DNA from: SNAP01 sp049671745 | GTDB lineage: Bacteria; Bacteroidota; Bacteroidia; Bacteroidales; Marinifilaceae | Direction of reading: 5' to 3' | Assembly: GCA_049671745.1 (NCBI GenBank) | Contig: JBATVL010000089.1 | Span: 1-64,000 of the forward strand | DNA: 64,000 bases | In this document: positions 8,971 to 17,378 of the stretch, in pieces | Layout: every line of letters begins with the position of its first letter | Numbering within the stretch: the first letter of the stretch is position 1 | Made by a program: the position numbers and the translations under genes | The notes under the pieces: model-generated | Databases searched by the model: none | Seen by the model: only the letters and a program-made list of their open reading frames with translations | What the model was told of the DNA's origin: nothing

Positions 8971-9179
8971 AAATTAATTGTTAAGAATTGTCTTAATATA
9001 GACCTCTATCAAATGGCCATCAAATAAGGATTCTCTTTGTCAGTAATGTTATTAGAGTTTTGCTTGTAGAAATACAGGTTTCCTATCAAATAGAATTTTC
9101 TAGTAGATTAATTTTAAGAAGTAGAAGTATCTGAAGTTTTTGTATGCAAATAGTAAGAAATTCTAGAACAAATAAAACA

Positions 9180-9206
9180 CGGCCAAGGAGTGGAGCCTCC
9201 CTAACC
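9180..9206 (-). terminator. Terminator of the CAT-anticodon tRNA
   Basis: On the minus strand, GGTTAGGGAG and CTCCTTGGCC pair (with G-U pairs) around a six-base loop, then a T-rich stretch follows, 15 bases after the tRNA 3' end. The same element is copied at 8879-8904. Confidence 0.65.
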
Positions 9207-9221
9207 GCTTAGTCTTAAATG

Positions 9222-9295
9222 TGGTCCCACATGGGCTTGAACCATGGACCCCCTGATTATGAGTCAGGTGCTCTAACCAGCTGAGCTATAGGACC
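9222..9295 (-). tRNA. tRNA with CAT anticodon, probably tRNA-Ile2 (lysidine type)
   Basis: A full 74-base cloverleaf on the minus strand: acceptor GGTCCTA pairs with TGGGACC (one T-G pair), D arm GCTC...GAGC, anticodon stem CCTGA/TCAGG with loop CTCATAA, T arm CCATGG-TTCAAGC. Discriminator is A and CCA is not encoded. CAT is shared by initiator Met, elongator Met and Ile2. The loop and stem exclude the initiator (no three G-C pairs). C4-G69 and C5-G68 in the acceptor stem are features known from E. coli tRNA-Ile2 rather than tRNA-Met, so Ile2 is favoured. It bounds the left island: genes to the left are accessory, genes to the right core. Confidence 0.9.
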
Positions 9296-9416
9296 GACAA
9301 TTTTAAAAATTATCCTCTTGTGATTACGTATTAGTTAACCTTAGAGACTGCAATATTAAAGCATTTTCTCAATAAATGCAAGCATTTGGACAAATAAATT
9401 ATTCATTTTTTATATA

Positions 9417-9424
9417 TATTTTTG
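9417..9424 (+). promoter_or_regulatory. Promoter -7 element for rlmH (TATTTTTG)
   Basis: TAnnTTTG match 48 bases before the rlmH ATG; it should drive rlmH and the overlapping kinase gene. Confidence 0.5.
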
Positions 9425-9472
9425 CATCATTAAGAATCTTAAGCACTTAGGCAGAATAAAAAAATTAAAAAG

Positions 9473-9946
9473 ATGAAGATAGAATTACTTGTAATAGGGA
9501 AAACTGATAGTAAAATCATGAAAGAGGGCTTTGAGATATACGAGAAAAGACTTGTTCACTATATCCCTTTTAAGATGAATGTTATTCCGGATATCAAGAA
9601 TGTGAAGAATATGAGCGTGGAGCAGCAGAAAGAGAAGGAGGGCGTGGAGATTCTTAAGCGCATGGATAATTCGGATGTTGTGGTGCTTCTTGATGAGAAT
9701 GGTAAGGAGTTTTCCTCAGCTGGCTTTTCTGATTTTATTCAGAAGAAAACTATTACTGGTATTAAAAAGCTTATATTTGTTATTGGAGGCCCTTATGGCT
9801 TTTCACAAGATGTGTACCAACGTTCAAACTCTAAATTGTCTCTTTCTAAAATGACTTATTCTCACCAAATGGTTAGAATGATTTTTGCTGAGCAACTTTA
9901 TAGGGGAATGACTATTATTAAAGGAGAGCCTTATCATCATGAATAG
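9473..9946 (+). CDS. rlmH: Ribosomal RNA large subunit methyltransferase H
   Basis: A 157-residue SPOUT-family methyltransferase that methylates N3 of pseudouridine 1915 in 23S rRNA (helix 69) on the assembled 70S ribosome, using S-adenosylmethionine. The visible family marks are the N-terminal strand KIELLVIGKT, the central LLDENGKEFSS strand, the SAM-binding trefoil loop FVIGGPYGFS (about 102-111), LSLSKMTYSHQMVR (about 123-136), and the C-terminal YRGMTIIKGEPYHHE, which includes the conserved ending needed for catalysis. Length is normal for the family. The gene overlaps the next gene by eight bases, so the kinase may be co-translated. This is a core gene and marks the right side of the island boundary. 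Confidence 0.97.
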   Translation: MKIELLVIGKTDSKIMKEGFEIYEKRLVHYIPFKMNVIPDIKNVKNMSVEQQKEKEGVEILKRMDNSDVVVLLDENGKEFSSAGFSDFIQKKTITGIKKLIFVIGGPYGFSQDVYQRSNSKLSLSKMTYSHQMVRMIFAEQLYRGMTIIKGEPYHHE

Positions 9947-12900
9947 AAAGTTTTTATTATCTGCCATTGTTTCTATTGTCCTTATACAAATTTGTATTTT
10001 CTTTTTCTCGTTTAAAGAGAAGTCTGATAATAGCAATGAGCAGATAATTGCTTACTTTCAAAAGGCTATTTCTTATAAAGAGAAGTTGGCTAATGATTTT
10101 ATTGCTGATCAAAGCCGTGAGCTTAGAGATGTTTTAGATGATAATGATATTACTGTTGTAAGGTTTTCTAAGGATTCTTTGGTTTATTGGTCTAATAATA
10201 ATGTTTCTTTGGCTGCCACTTCTAGGGAGTCTCTCGATAGTATGGATTTTGTTTATTTGGGTAATGCTGCTTATTTAGTGAGTAGGAAGAAGGATTATTA
10301 TGCCCTTATTCTTGTTGCTAGAGAGTTTGAGGAGAGTAATAATTTTCTGAGGAATAGTTTTGCAAGTGGACTAAATAAGTATCCTAAACTTAGAATGTCT
10401 CCTGATGTTAATCAGTATGATGATATTATTCTTAATGAGAGTGGTTCTAAGATTTGTTCTGTGAATTCTCTTAAGTGCGATTATCAGAATTCGTATTTGC
10501 TTTTGGCTTTTATTATTCTTCAGTTTGCTCTTGTTTTGTTTTTAGCTCATAAATCTGTTGTGCTTTCAAGCAAGATGTATTATTTACCCCTTTTAGTTGT
10601 GTTTTTAGCCGTTCTGCGCTACTCAATACTGCTTTTTGCTATAGATTACTCTGTTTTTAATATACATCCTTTAAATATTGTTTTAAAGGATTCATATAGA
10701 CTTGTTAATTTACTTGTTGATTCCTCTTTCCTTTATGTTTTCTTTTCTGCTTATAGACGTAGTAAGATAGATTTTTTTAAGTCTATTGCTAAGAAGAATG
10801 AGGTTATCTCGGTTGTTGCATTGGGCGTTTTAGTCGTTTCTGTGTCTTGCCTTTTTATTTTTAATGTGTTGATGTTTGTGATTTTCAATACTGATATTTC
10901 ATTAGAGCTTTCTAAGTGGGAGAATATAGATGTTTCTTCTTATCTAGTATATGTTTCATTGTCTTTTATTATTTATTCGCTTAGCTGTGCTGTGGGTAAG
11001 TTTGTAAGACTTTTGGCGAGTAAGACTAGTGTTTGGCATTTGTTTGTGACAAGCGTTGGTGTTGCTGTATTTTTTGGTGCTTTAATAAATAAAGTTACTG
11101 TTTTTGAGTTTTATCCTTGTACGGTAGTTTTGATTATTTTTAGTCTTAATATTCTTGCTTTGAAGATTAAGAAGAGTGAGATAAATAGGATATTTTTTAT
11201 GCTTCATCTTTTTCTGATTTCAGTGTGTTTGTTGGTTTTTATCAATAAGGGTGTTGAGAGTAAGATTGTAAAGGAGCAGAAGGAGTTTGCACAGAAGTTG
11301 GTGACTGAGAATGATGTGGATGCTGAGAGGGTTTTGCCTTTTTTGTCTCAGAGGATTAATTCTGTTTTGGAGAATAGTTCTGTTTTAGAGAATGAGATTG
11401 GTGGTTTAACGGCTAAGATTGAGGATGTTACTTTGTCTTTTCTTGGTAAAACATATTTTGTTTCTATTACTCCATGTAAAGCAAAGGATATTATTGTGCT
11501 TGATGGAATACAGTATAATTGTATAGATTTCTTTAAGAAGAAGGAGCTTGGTGCAAAACCTATTACGGCTTCTAATTTTAAATTTATAGATAAATTTGAT
11601 GGTGTAGTGGCTTTTATTGGTCATTTTAAGAAGGCTAAGCAGAATTTCTATATAGAGCTTTTTTCTAAATTGAAGAATGAGGGTAGAGGTTATCCTGAGA
11701 TTCTTGATTATACTGATTTTAAGAATAAGAATGATTTTTCTTGGGCTAAGTATGTGGATGCTAAACTTGCTGTGTCTTCTGGAGATTATAATTTTACTAG
11801 CAGACTATTGGGTAATAAGCTTGATACTTTGTATAAGTTTAATGGTGGATTTTATTATAATTTGTCTCAGGGAAAGAATAATATAGTTGTTGTTTCTGAT
11901 GCAAAAATTCTTCCTTCTGTTATTTTTAATATTCCTTATTTGTTTATGATTTTGTGTTTTATAAGCATTATGCCTTGGTTGTATAATTCTATTAAACATG
12001 GTAAGTATGTTTCTTTTAATAGGCGAATAAGAAATTGGTTTATTATCTTTCTTTTGGTTTTCTTTTTGCTGATTGGCGGTGCTAGTATTTATTATAATAT
12101 AAATAGATTCCAGGTGAAGCAGGAGGAGAGGATTTCTAATTTGTTGAAGACTTTAACTAGGAAGCTTGAGAAGACGGATTTGAGTACTTCTTCTTTGGGA
12201 GAGATTTCTGATATATTGCAAACAGATATTAATATTTATACTCGTAATGGTTTGCTGTATATGAGTTCTAGGCCTGAGGTTTTTGATAAGAATATTCTTT
12301 CTAGATTAATAAATACTGAGGCTTTTGAGAAGATTAATGGCAATGATGAGAGTATAGTTTTTAATAAGGAGTCTATAAGCGATTTGCCTTATTTGTCGGT
12401 TTATGCTCCTCTTGTAAATAGTTTTTATAAGGAGAGGTTGATAATAAATATTCCGTATTTCGAAGAGAGTTCTCTTTTTAGGGAGGAGGTTCTTAATCAG
12501 TTGGTTAGTAGTGTTAATATCTATATTTTTATCTCGCTTTTGGCAATTGTAATTGCTACTTTCTTGGCCGATAGGATTACTAAACCTTTAAATATGATAT
12601 TGGCTAGTTTCCGAGATATGGAGCTGCAGAAGGAGAATAAGTTTATTGATTATAAGCAGAATGATGAGTTGGGTTTACTTGTGAGTGAGTATAATAAGTT
12701 GGCTAAGAAACTTGTTGAGAGTGCTAATGAGTTGGCGCGTTCAGAGAGAGAATCTGCATGGAGAGAGATGGCTAAGCAGATTGCTCATGAGATTAAGAAT
12801 CCACTTACTCCTATGAAGTTGAGTTTGCAACATCTTGTGTATACAAAGGCTGATAATTCGGAGAAATGGGATAGGCAGTTTACTAAGACAAGTAATATTA

Positions 12901-13415
12901 TTTTAGAGCAGATAGATAACCTGGCAAGTATTGCTTCTTCGTTTTCTGATTTCTCTAATATTGCTGTTGGTGTGGCAGAGCCTATTGATATTCTTAGGGT
13001 TTTAGAGTCTGTGAAGGATTTGTTTTCTGATGATAGTAATAAGATTTCTATCTCGTATGAGTCTTATGATTATAAGGTGTTTGCCCCTAAGAATCAGCTT
13101 AAGAGAGCTTTTATAAACATTGTTAAGAACTCACTGCAGGCCATGCAGTCATTAGAGTCGGCTAAACTAGAAATAGGTTTGAAATCGTTTAATGAGAATA
13201 TGCTTCTTATTAGTTTTAAAGATGAGGGTATGGGTATAGATGAAGATATTAAAGAGCAGTTGTTTGAGCCGCATTTTACTACTAAGTCTTCTGGTATGGG
13301 ATTAGGCTTGGCTATTACAAAAGAGATTATTGTTAATGCGAAAGGTGAGATCTATTTTGAGTCGGATAAAGAAAAAGGGACAACCTTTTATATCAAGTTG
13401 CCCCTGTGTATCTAA
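9939..13415 (+). CDS. Very large NtrY-like membrane sensor histidine kinase
   Basis: A 1158-residue kinase. The first 860 residues hold many hydrophobic helices in two blocks (about residues 5-25 and 180-410, and again about 650-720) separated by extracytoplasmic segments, plus a further helix near 855-875. A HAMP-like linker (DRITKPLNMI onward, about 878-930) leads to the HisKA helix, where H950 in IAHEIKNPLTPMKL is the phospho-acceptor, then an HATPase_c domain with N box KNSLQAM (about 1062), G1 DEGMGID (about 1093) and G2 SGMGLGLAI (about 1117). The AHEIKNPL form is that of NtrY-type kinases. No response regulator lies next to it, so the partner is elsewhere. It overlaps rlmH by eight bases. 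Its signal is unknown; the double membrane block is unusual in length. Confidence 0.85.
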   Translation: MNRKFLLSAIVSIVLIQICIFFFSFKEKSDNSNEQIIAYFQKAISYKEKLANDFIADQSRELRDVLDDNDITVVRFSKDSLVYWSNNNVSLAATSRESLDSMDFVYLGNAAYLVSRKKDYYALILVAREFEESNNFLRNSFASGLNKYPKLRMSPDVNQYDDIILNESGSKICSVNSLKCDYQNSYLLLAFIILQFALVLFLAHKSVVLSSKMYYLPLLVVFLAVLRYSILLFAIDYSVFNIHPLNIVLKDSYRLVNLLVDSSFLYVFFSAYRRSKIDFFKSIAKKNEVISVVALGVLVVSVSCLFIFNVLMFVIFNTDISLELSKWENIDVSSYLVYVSLSFIIYSLSCAVGKFVRLLASKTSVWHLFVTSVGVAVFFGALINKVTVFEFYPCTVVLIIFSLNILALKIKKSEINRIFFMLHLFLISVCLLVFINKGVESKIVKEQKEFAQKLVTENDVDAERVLPFLSQRINSVLENSSVLENEIGGLTAKIEDVTLSFLGKTYFVSITPCKAKDIIVLDGIQYNCIDFFKKKELGAKPITASNFKFIDKFDGVVAFIGHFKKAKQNFYIELFSKLKNEGRGYPEILDYTDFKNKNDFSWAKYVDAKLAVSSGDYNFTSRLLGNKLDTLYKFNGGFYYNLSQGKNNIVVVSDAKILPSVIFNIPYLFMILCFISIMPWLYNSIKHGKYVSFNRRIRNWFIIFLLVFFLLIGGASIYYNINRFQVKQEERISNLLKTLTRKLEKTDLSTSSLGEISDILQTDINIYTRNGLLYMSSRPEVFDKNILSRLINTEAFEKINGNDESIVFNKESISDLPYLSVYAPLVNSFYKERLIINIPYFEESSLFREEVLNQLVSSVNIYIFISLLAIVIATFLADRITKPLNMILASFRDMELQKENKFIDYKQNDELGLLVSEYNKLAKKLVESANELARSERESAWREMAKQIAHEIKNPLTPMKLSLQHLVYTKADNSEKWDRQFTKTSNIILEQIDNLASIASSFSDFSNIAVGVAEPIDILRVLESVKDLFSDDSNKISISYESYDYKVFAPKNQLKRAFINIVKNSLQAMQSLESAKLEIGLKSFNENMLLISFKDEGMGIDEDIKEQLFEPHFTTKSSGMGLGLAITKEIIVNAKGEIYFESDKEKGTTFYIKLPLCI

Positions 13416-13426
13416 TGATTTTCTTT

Positions 13427-14653
13427 TTAGATTTCTTCTTCTTCTGTGTATTCCTCGTAAAGGAAATTACTGTAAGGGAATCTTGCTGCATGAGTTTTAT
13501 AAGCCATATCGTATATAGTGCTTTTTAGTTCCTCAATGTTTGTTTTCTCTTTTGCAGAGATAAATATTGCTTCGTTTTCTCCTTCTTTTTTCCACATTTC
13601 TTTGAAGTAATCAAGACTGTGATTTTCTCTTTTTACAGGAGTTAAATCATCATCGTCTTTCTTCACGTAGTTGAATGCATCTACCTTATTGAAGACCATA
13701 ATAGTTGGCTTCGGTTCGTCGATAAGTTCGGCTAGTGTTGCGTTTACTACTGCTATCTGATCTTCAAAATTAGGGTGAGAGACATCTACAATATGTATTA
13801 TAATGTCTGCTTCTCTAACTTCGTCAAGAGTAGATTTAAAAGATTCTACAAGATGATGAGGTAACTTTCTAATAAATCCTACTGTGTCTGTTAGTAGAAA
13901 TGGTAGGTTTCTGATTACCATTTTTCTAACTGTTGTGTCTAGAGTTGCAAAAAGTTTGTCTTCTGCAAATACTTCAGATTTAGAAAGTAGATTCATTATT
14001 GTAGATTTTCCAACATTTGTATATCCTACAAGTGCCGCTCTTACTAACTGACCCCTGTTTTTACGCTGGGTAGTCATTTGCTTGTCTATCTTCTCTAATT
14101 GATCTTTTAGTCTAGAGATTTTATCCCTAATTACACGCCTGTCTGTCTCTATCTCTGTCTCTCCTGGTCCTCTTAGACCTATACCTCCACGTTGACGCTC
14201 AAGGTGAGTCCATAGTCCGGTTAGTCTAGGTAGAAGATATTGATACTGAGCTAATTCAACTTGTGTCTTTGCATGTGCTGTTTGTGCTCTTTTTGCAAAG
14301 ATATCAAGAATTAAGTTTGTTCTATCAAGAACTTTTACTTGAAGTTCTTTCTCTATATTTCTTAGTTGAGAAGGCGATAATTCATCATCGAATACAACCA
14401 TGTTGATATCGTTACTTCTCACGTATTGAGTAATTTCCTCTAGTTTACCTACGCCTACAAAAGTCTTAGGATTTGGATGATCTAGGCTTTGTGTGAATCG
14501 TTTCTTGGTTTCTGCTCCTGCAGTCATTACAAGAAATTCTAATTCATCAAGATATTCTGTAAGTTGCTCAGAAGAAACCTCTCCCAGCTTTTCAAGCACT
14601 CCTACAAGGATTGCTTTCTCTACGTGTTCTTCAACTTTATTAAGTTTTGCCAT
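13427..14653 (-). CDS. hflX: GTPase HflX
   Basis: A 408-residue TRAFAC-class GTPase that binds the ribosome and can split stalled or hibernating 70S ribosomes during stress. The N-terminal HflX domain ends in the family segment RGGIGLRGPGETEIETDRR (about 160-180), which precedes a coiled linker. The G domain has G1 GYTNVGKST (about 207-215), G2 region ATLDTTVRK, G3 DTVGFIRKLP, and G4 FNKVDAF with an insert of acidic residues before G5 ISAKEKTN. C-terminal residues 385-408 are short and acidic. It is transcribed after, and in the same direction as, tonB but a terminator separates them (14680-14708). A confident family call. Confidence 0.95.
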   Translation of the reverse strand: MAKLNKVEEHVEKAILVGVLEKLGEVSSEQLTEYLDELEFLVMTAGAETKKRFTQSLDHPNPKTFVGVGKLEEITQYVRSNDINMVVFDDELSPSQLRNIEKELQVKVLDRTNLILDIFAKRAQTAHAKTQVELAQYQYLLPRLTGLWTHLERQRGGIGLRGPGETEIETDRRVIRDKISRLKDQLEKIDKQMTTQRKNRGQLVRAALVGYTNVGKSTIMNLLSKSEVFAEDKLFATLDTTVRKMVIRNLPFLLTDTVGFIRKLPHHLVESFKSTLDEVREADIIIHIVDVSHPNFEDQIAVVNATLAELIDEPKPTIMVFNKVDAFNYVKKDDDDLTPVKRENHSLDYFKEMWKKEGENEAIFISAKEKTNIEELKSTIYDMAYKTHAARFPYSNFLYEEYTEEEEI

Positions 14654-14679
14654 AGAATAAAAATCTTATATATATAAAA

Positions 14680-14708
14680 AACAGGCTCTGAAATAATCAG
14701 AGCCTGTT
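14680..14708 (-). terminator. Terminator of tonB
   Basis: Perfect 12-bp stem AACAGGCTCTGA / TCAGAGCCTGTT with a five-base loop; the T-run lies on the minus strand side (14671-14680), so it ends transcription from tonB just before hflX. Confidence 0.9.
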
Positions 14709-14730
14709 ACAAATATAATTAATTTATTAA

Positions 14731-15414
14731 TTATTTCAATTTAAAGTTTACAGGAACAGTGTATTTTACTCTTACCTTCTTGCTTCCTTGTATTCCTGGT
14801 GACCATTTAGGCATTGACTTTACAACTCGTAAAGCTTCCTTGTCTAAATAAGGATCAACTGGTCTTAAAACTTTTACATTAGTAATAGAACCATCTTTGT
14901 CAACAACAAATCCAACAAAAACACGCCCTTGTATTCCGTTCTCTTGAGCGATAGTAGGGTATCTTGTTTTCTTGCCTAAGAATTTATACATTGCTTTTAA
15001 TCCACCTGGGAATGAAGGCATAGTCTCAGCACGTACAAATACCTGTGATTCTGTTTCTTCTTCGTCTTCTTCAGTGATCTCTACAACATCTACTTCTTCT
15101 TCAGCATCAGCTTCAACATCTACAATGTCTAACTCATCGTCGAAATCTTCATCAGTTTCAGCAATTGCTAATACGTCACTTACTTTTGGTGCTGGTGGTA
15201 CTGCTGGTGGTGGTGGTGGTGCTTGTACAGTAACAGGAACCATTTCTTCATCTGCGAGTGCCTCAGCTACAGTTTCCATTACCTCTGCCTTGTTTGTGTC
15301 AACTTTATATTCAAAAGCTGCCCAAGTAAGAGCAAGAGCTAACATCAAACCTATCTGCAAGAATATTGATTTCTTGTTTTCTAGGTCAGCCTTCGTTGTC
15401 TTTTTTACTTCCAT
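14731..15414 (-). CDS. TonB family energy-transducing protein
   Basis: A 227-residue inner-membrane protein that passes proton-motive force energy to TonB-dependent outer membrane receptors with ExbB/ExbD. It has one membrane segment (about 20-37, FLQIGLMLALALTWAAF), a Pro-rich linker (APPPPPAVPPAP, about 65-76), a long Asp/Glu-rich stretch (about 84-130) and a C-terminal TonB domain (about 135-227) with RYPTIAQENGIQGRVFV and a closing VKYTVPVNFKL strand. The very acidic linker is unlike the Lys-Pro/Glu-Pro linker of proteobacterial TonB but common in Bacteroidota. No exbB or exbD is adjacent. Bacteroidota carry many TonB paralogues, so no symbol with a number is given. Confidence 0.92.
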   Translation of the reverse strand: MEVKKTTKADLENKKSIFLQIGLMLALALTWAAFEYKVDTNKAEVMETVAEALADEEMVPVTVQAPPPPPAVPPAPKVSDVLAIAETDEDFDDELDIVDVEADAEEEVDVVEITEEDEEETESQVFVRAETMPSFPGGLKAMYKFLGKKTRYPTIAQENGIQGRVFVGFVVDKDGSITNVKVLRPVDPYLDKEALRVVKSMPKWSPGIQGSKKVRVKYTVPVNFKLK

Positions 15415-15694
15415 AGGATATAAAAGGTTTAATTTTCCAATATTTTAACTTGCCAATAATATTTTTACGACTGTAAAGGTAAAAACAAAAACGAAAAACT
15501 TAGTATAGTTTAAAAATATTTTGGACTTATTCAACTAAAAATAAGCTTGTTTCTATGCTTTTTATTTTCTTTTTACCATTGCCTCTGTTACAAATATAGG
15601 CTTTTGTGACAGATTATCAAATATTTAGCTAGTCAAACATCAATTAATTCAATAATTTTTTGTATTTTTTGTACTTTCAATTAAAAATTAATAC
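15415..15694. other. Divergent intergenic region between tonB and tRNA-Ala
   Basis: No gene is visible. CAAATATA at 15591-15598 reads TATATTTG on the minus strand and is a candidate tonB promoter, which would give a leader of about 170 bases. Confidence 0.4.
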
Positions 15695-15702
15695 TATCTT
15701 TG
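15695..15702 (+). promoter_or_regulatory. Promoter -7 element for tRNA-Ala (TATCTTTG)
   Basis: TAnnTTTG match 11 bases before the mature tRNA 5' end; TTTG at 15668-15671 is a possible -33 element (23-base spacing). Confidence 0.6.
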
Positions 15703-15713
15703 CATCGCAATAA

Positions 15714-15790
15714 GGGGGATTAGCTCAGTTGGCTAGAGCGCTTGCCTTGCACGCAAGAGGTCATCGGTTCGACTCCGATATTCTCCACCA
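15714..15790 (+). tRNA. tRNA-Ala (anticodon TGC)
   Basis: A 77-base cloverleaf with encoded CCA. Acceptor GGGGGAT pairs with ATTCTCC (two G-T pairs); D arm GCTC...GAGC; anticodon stem CTTGC/GCAAG with loop CTTGCAC (anticodon TGC); T arm ATCGG-TTCGACT-CCGAT. The G-T pair at position 3-70 is the classic alanine identity element. Confidence 0.97.
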
Positions 15791-15792
15791 CT

Positions 15793-15848
15793 AAAGAGTT
15801 TATAACATCTAATACATGTTGTGAACTCTTTTTTTTTATCTCTAATTT
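15793..15848 (+). terminator. Terminator of tRNA-Ala
   Basis: AAGAGTT pairs with AACTCTT, extended by TATAACAT with ATGTTGTG (G-U pairs), and is followed by nine or more T. Confidence 0.85.
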
Positions 15849-15927
15849 CTACACCTAAGAGCGTGAAAACATATACGAATTTTGAAATAATTAACATAGT
15901 GTAAAGTGTGAATTATCTATTATATTG

Positions 15928-15935
15928 TATATTTG
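15928..15935 (+). promoter_or_regulatory. Promoter -7 element for the flippase-like gene (TATATTTG)
   Basis: TAnnTTTG match with four bases between it and the ATG at 15940, the same spacing as at 2091, 60775 and 63604; predicts a leaderless transcript. Confidence 0.55.
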
Positions 15936-15939
15936 TTGA

Positions 15940-17013
15940 ATGAATAAGATAGAAACTGATGATAATAAAGAAAAAAACTTATTTAAAAGTATAAGGCCTA
16001 CTAAGGTGATCTATCCAATAGTAATTGGTCTTGCGGTGGTGTCTTATATGTTGTATAATGAGTTTGATCCTAAAGCTTTTGATTATATTGTATTTACAAA
16101 ATATACTACTATCTTCTTATCTGTAGCTCTTTTGTGTATGATGATAAGAGACTTTGGATATGTGCTAAGATTACGAATCTTAACAGATGGTTATCTGACG
16201 TGGACTAAAGCATTGAGAACAGTTCTTCTTTGGGAATTTACTTCCGCAGTTACTCCCTCTGCTATTGGTGGTACTAGTATTGCCATTCTTTTTGTTCATA
16301 AAGAGGGTATATCGGTGGGTAAGAGCTCGGCGGTGGTAATGGCTACTTCTTTTCTTGATGAACTTTACTTCATTATAATGTTTCCTCTTATATTACTCGC
16401 TATAAATCATACTGACTTATGGAATGTGGGAACAATGGATTCTAGTGTAAGTACTTCCTTAATATGGTTCTCTATTGCAGGATATTCATTAAAACTTATA
16501 TACCTTTTAGCATTATCATATGGATTGTTTGTGAACCCAAGAGGTTTGAAGTGGATTCTTTTAAAGGTGTTTAAATTACCCTTATTAAGAAAGTGGAAAC
16601 ATGGTGCAAATACTGCTGGTACAGATATTATTAATAATTCTAAAGACTTAAAAGCTAAGAAATTTAGTTTTTGGTTGAAAGCTTTCGCTGCAACTTTCTT
16701 CTCTTGGACTGCTAGATACTGGATTGTGAATGCAATATTAGCTGCTTTCTGGTTCTCTAACTATGTTTGGGCTGACCATTTTCTGATATTTGCTCGTCAG
16801 TTAGTGATGTGGATAATGCAGCTTGTGAGTCCTACTCCTGGTGGTTCTGGTTTCGCTGAATATATATTCTCTGAGTTCCTTGGTCAGTTCTTACCTACTG
16901 CTGGTTTAGGTGTTACTATGGCTGTTCTTTGGAGACTAATCACCTATTACCCATATCTTTTTGCTGGGGTGTTCTTACTTCCATCTTGGATAAAGTCTAA
17001 GTTTGGAAAATAA
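15940..17013 (+). CDS. Flippase-like integral membrane protein (LPG synthase TM/YbhN family)
   Basis: A 357-residue polytopic protein of the UPF0104/lysylphosphatidylglycerol-synthetase transmembrane-domain family. Hydrophobic helices lie at about 22-42, 54-72, 90-115, 130-160, 175-200, 245-275 and 320-345. Family marks are the W-E-x-x-S-x-x-T-P-S-A-I-G-G segment (residues about 93-106) and the P-T-P-G-G-S-G-F-A-E segment (about 295-304). Family members include MprF flippase domains and archaeal AglD relatives, thought to move or position lipid-linked intermediates; the soluble synthase domain of MprF is absent. The substrate is unknown. It stands alone after tRNA-Ala, and the next small gene has its own promoter. 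Confidence 0.85.
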   Translation: MNKIETDDNKEKNLFKSIRPTKVIYPIVIGLAVVSYMLYNEFDPKAFDYIVFTKYTTIFLSVALLCMMIRDFGYVLRLRILTDGYLTWTKALRTVLLWEFTSAVTPSAIGGTSIAILFVHKEGISVGKSSAVVMATSFLDELYFIIMFPLILLAINHTDLWNVGTMDSSVSTSLIWFSIAGYSLKLIYLLALSYGLFVNPRGLKWILLKVFKLPLLRKWKHGANTAGTDIINNSKDLKAKKFSFWLKAFAATFFSWTARYWIVNAILAAFWFSNYVWADHFLIFARQLVMWIMQLVSPTPGGSGFAEYIFSEFLGQFLPTAGLGVTMAVLWRLITYYPYLFAGVFLLPSWIKSKFGK

Positions 17014-17037
17014 ATTATTGAGTGAATCATTTTTGAT

Positions 17038-17045
17038 TATATTTG
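17038..17045 (+). promoter_or_regulatory. Promoter -7 element for the small gene-mutL unit (TATATTTG)
   Basis: TAnnTTTG match 18 bases before the ATG at 17064. It overlaps a TTG at 17043, which rules that codon out as the start. Confidence 0.6.
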
Positions 17046-17063
17046 TACATAAAATTTATAAAG

Positions 17064-17363
17064 ATGGCAAGAGCGTTTGATAAACCGAAGTACAAAACCT
17101 TCAATATAACTCCTAGATATTGGGATCCTGAAAAGGAAGAAAAAGAAAGTAGGGAAAGAAGAGTTAAGGCTAAATTAGGAATAGAAGACGAGGATGATGT
17201 ATATATTCCAAATATAAAGGGACAATTTACAAGCAAGATGCAGGAGAGGTTTGAGGCTGCAAGTGCGGCTAAAAGAACTTCTACAGTGAGATTGTTCTTT
17301 ATTCTTACTATATTACTTATTGGAGCCTATTATTTAGTTTTTAAATACGTAGATATTTTCTAG
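17064..17363 (+). CDS. Small tail-anchored-like membrane protein, upstream of mutL
   Basis: A 99-residue protein beginning MARAFDKPKYK. The first 70 residues are hydrophilic, with charged runs (WDPEKEEKESRERR) and a GQFTSKMQERFE segment; residues about 74-95 form a single C-terminal membrane helix (VRLFFILTILLIGAYYLVF). The pattern suggests a cytoplasmic domain anchored by its tail. I know no function; similar short proteins before mutL occur in other Bacteroidales, from memory. The gap to mutL is 15 bases, so the two genes probably share one transcript. A longer reading from a TTG at 17043 is rejected because that codon lies in the promoter. Confidence 0.75.
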   Translation: MARAFDKPKYKTFNITPRYWDPEKEEKESRERRVKAKLGIEDEDDVYIPNIKGQFTSKMQERFEAASAAKRTSTVRLFFILTILLIGAYYLVFKYVDIF

Positions 17364-17378
17364 AACGTAGATTTTATT

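Noticed and set aside
14972..15448. Plus-strand 158-codon frame opposite tonB
   Set aside because: It is the Ser/Thr-rich mirror of the acidic and Pro-rich tonB linker; the TonB frame is clearly the real gene.
17043..17063. TTG start for the small gene before mutL
   Set aside because: The codon lies inside the TATATTTG promoter element; the ATG at 17064 is used.
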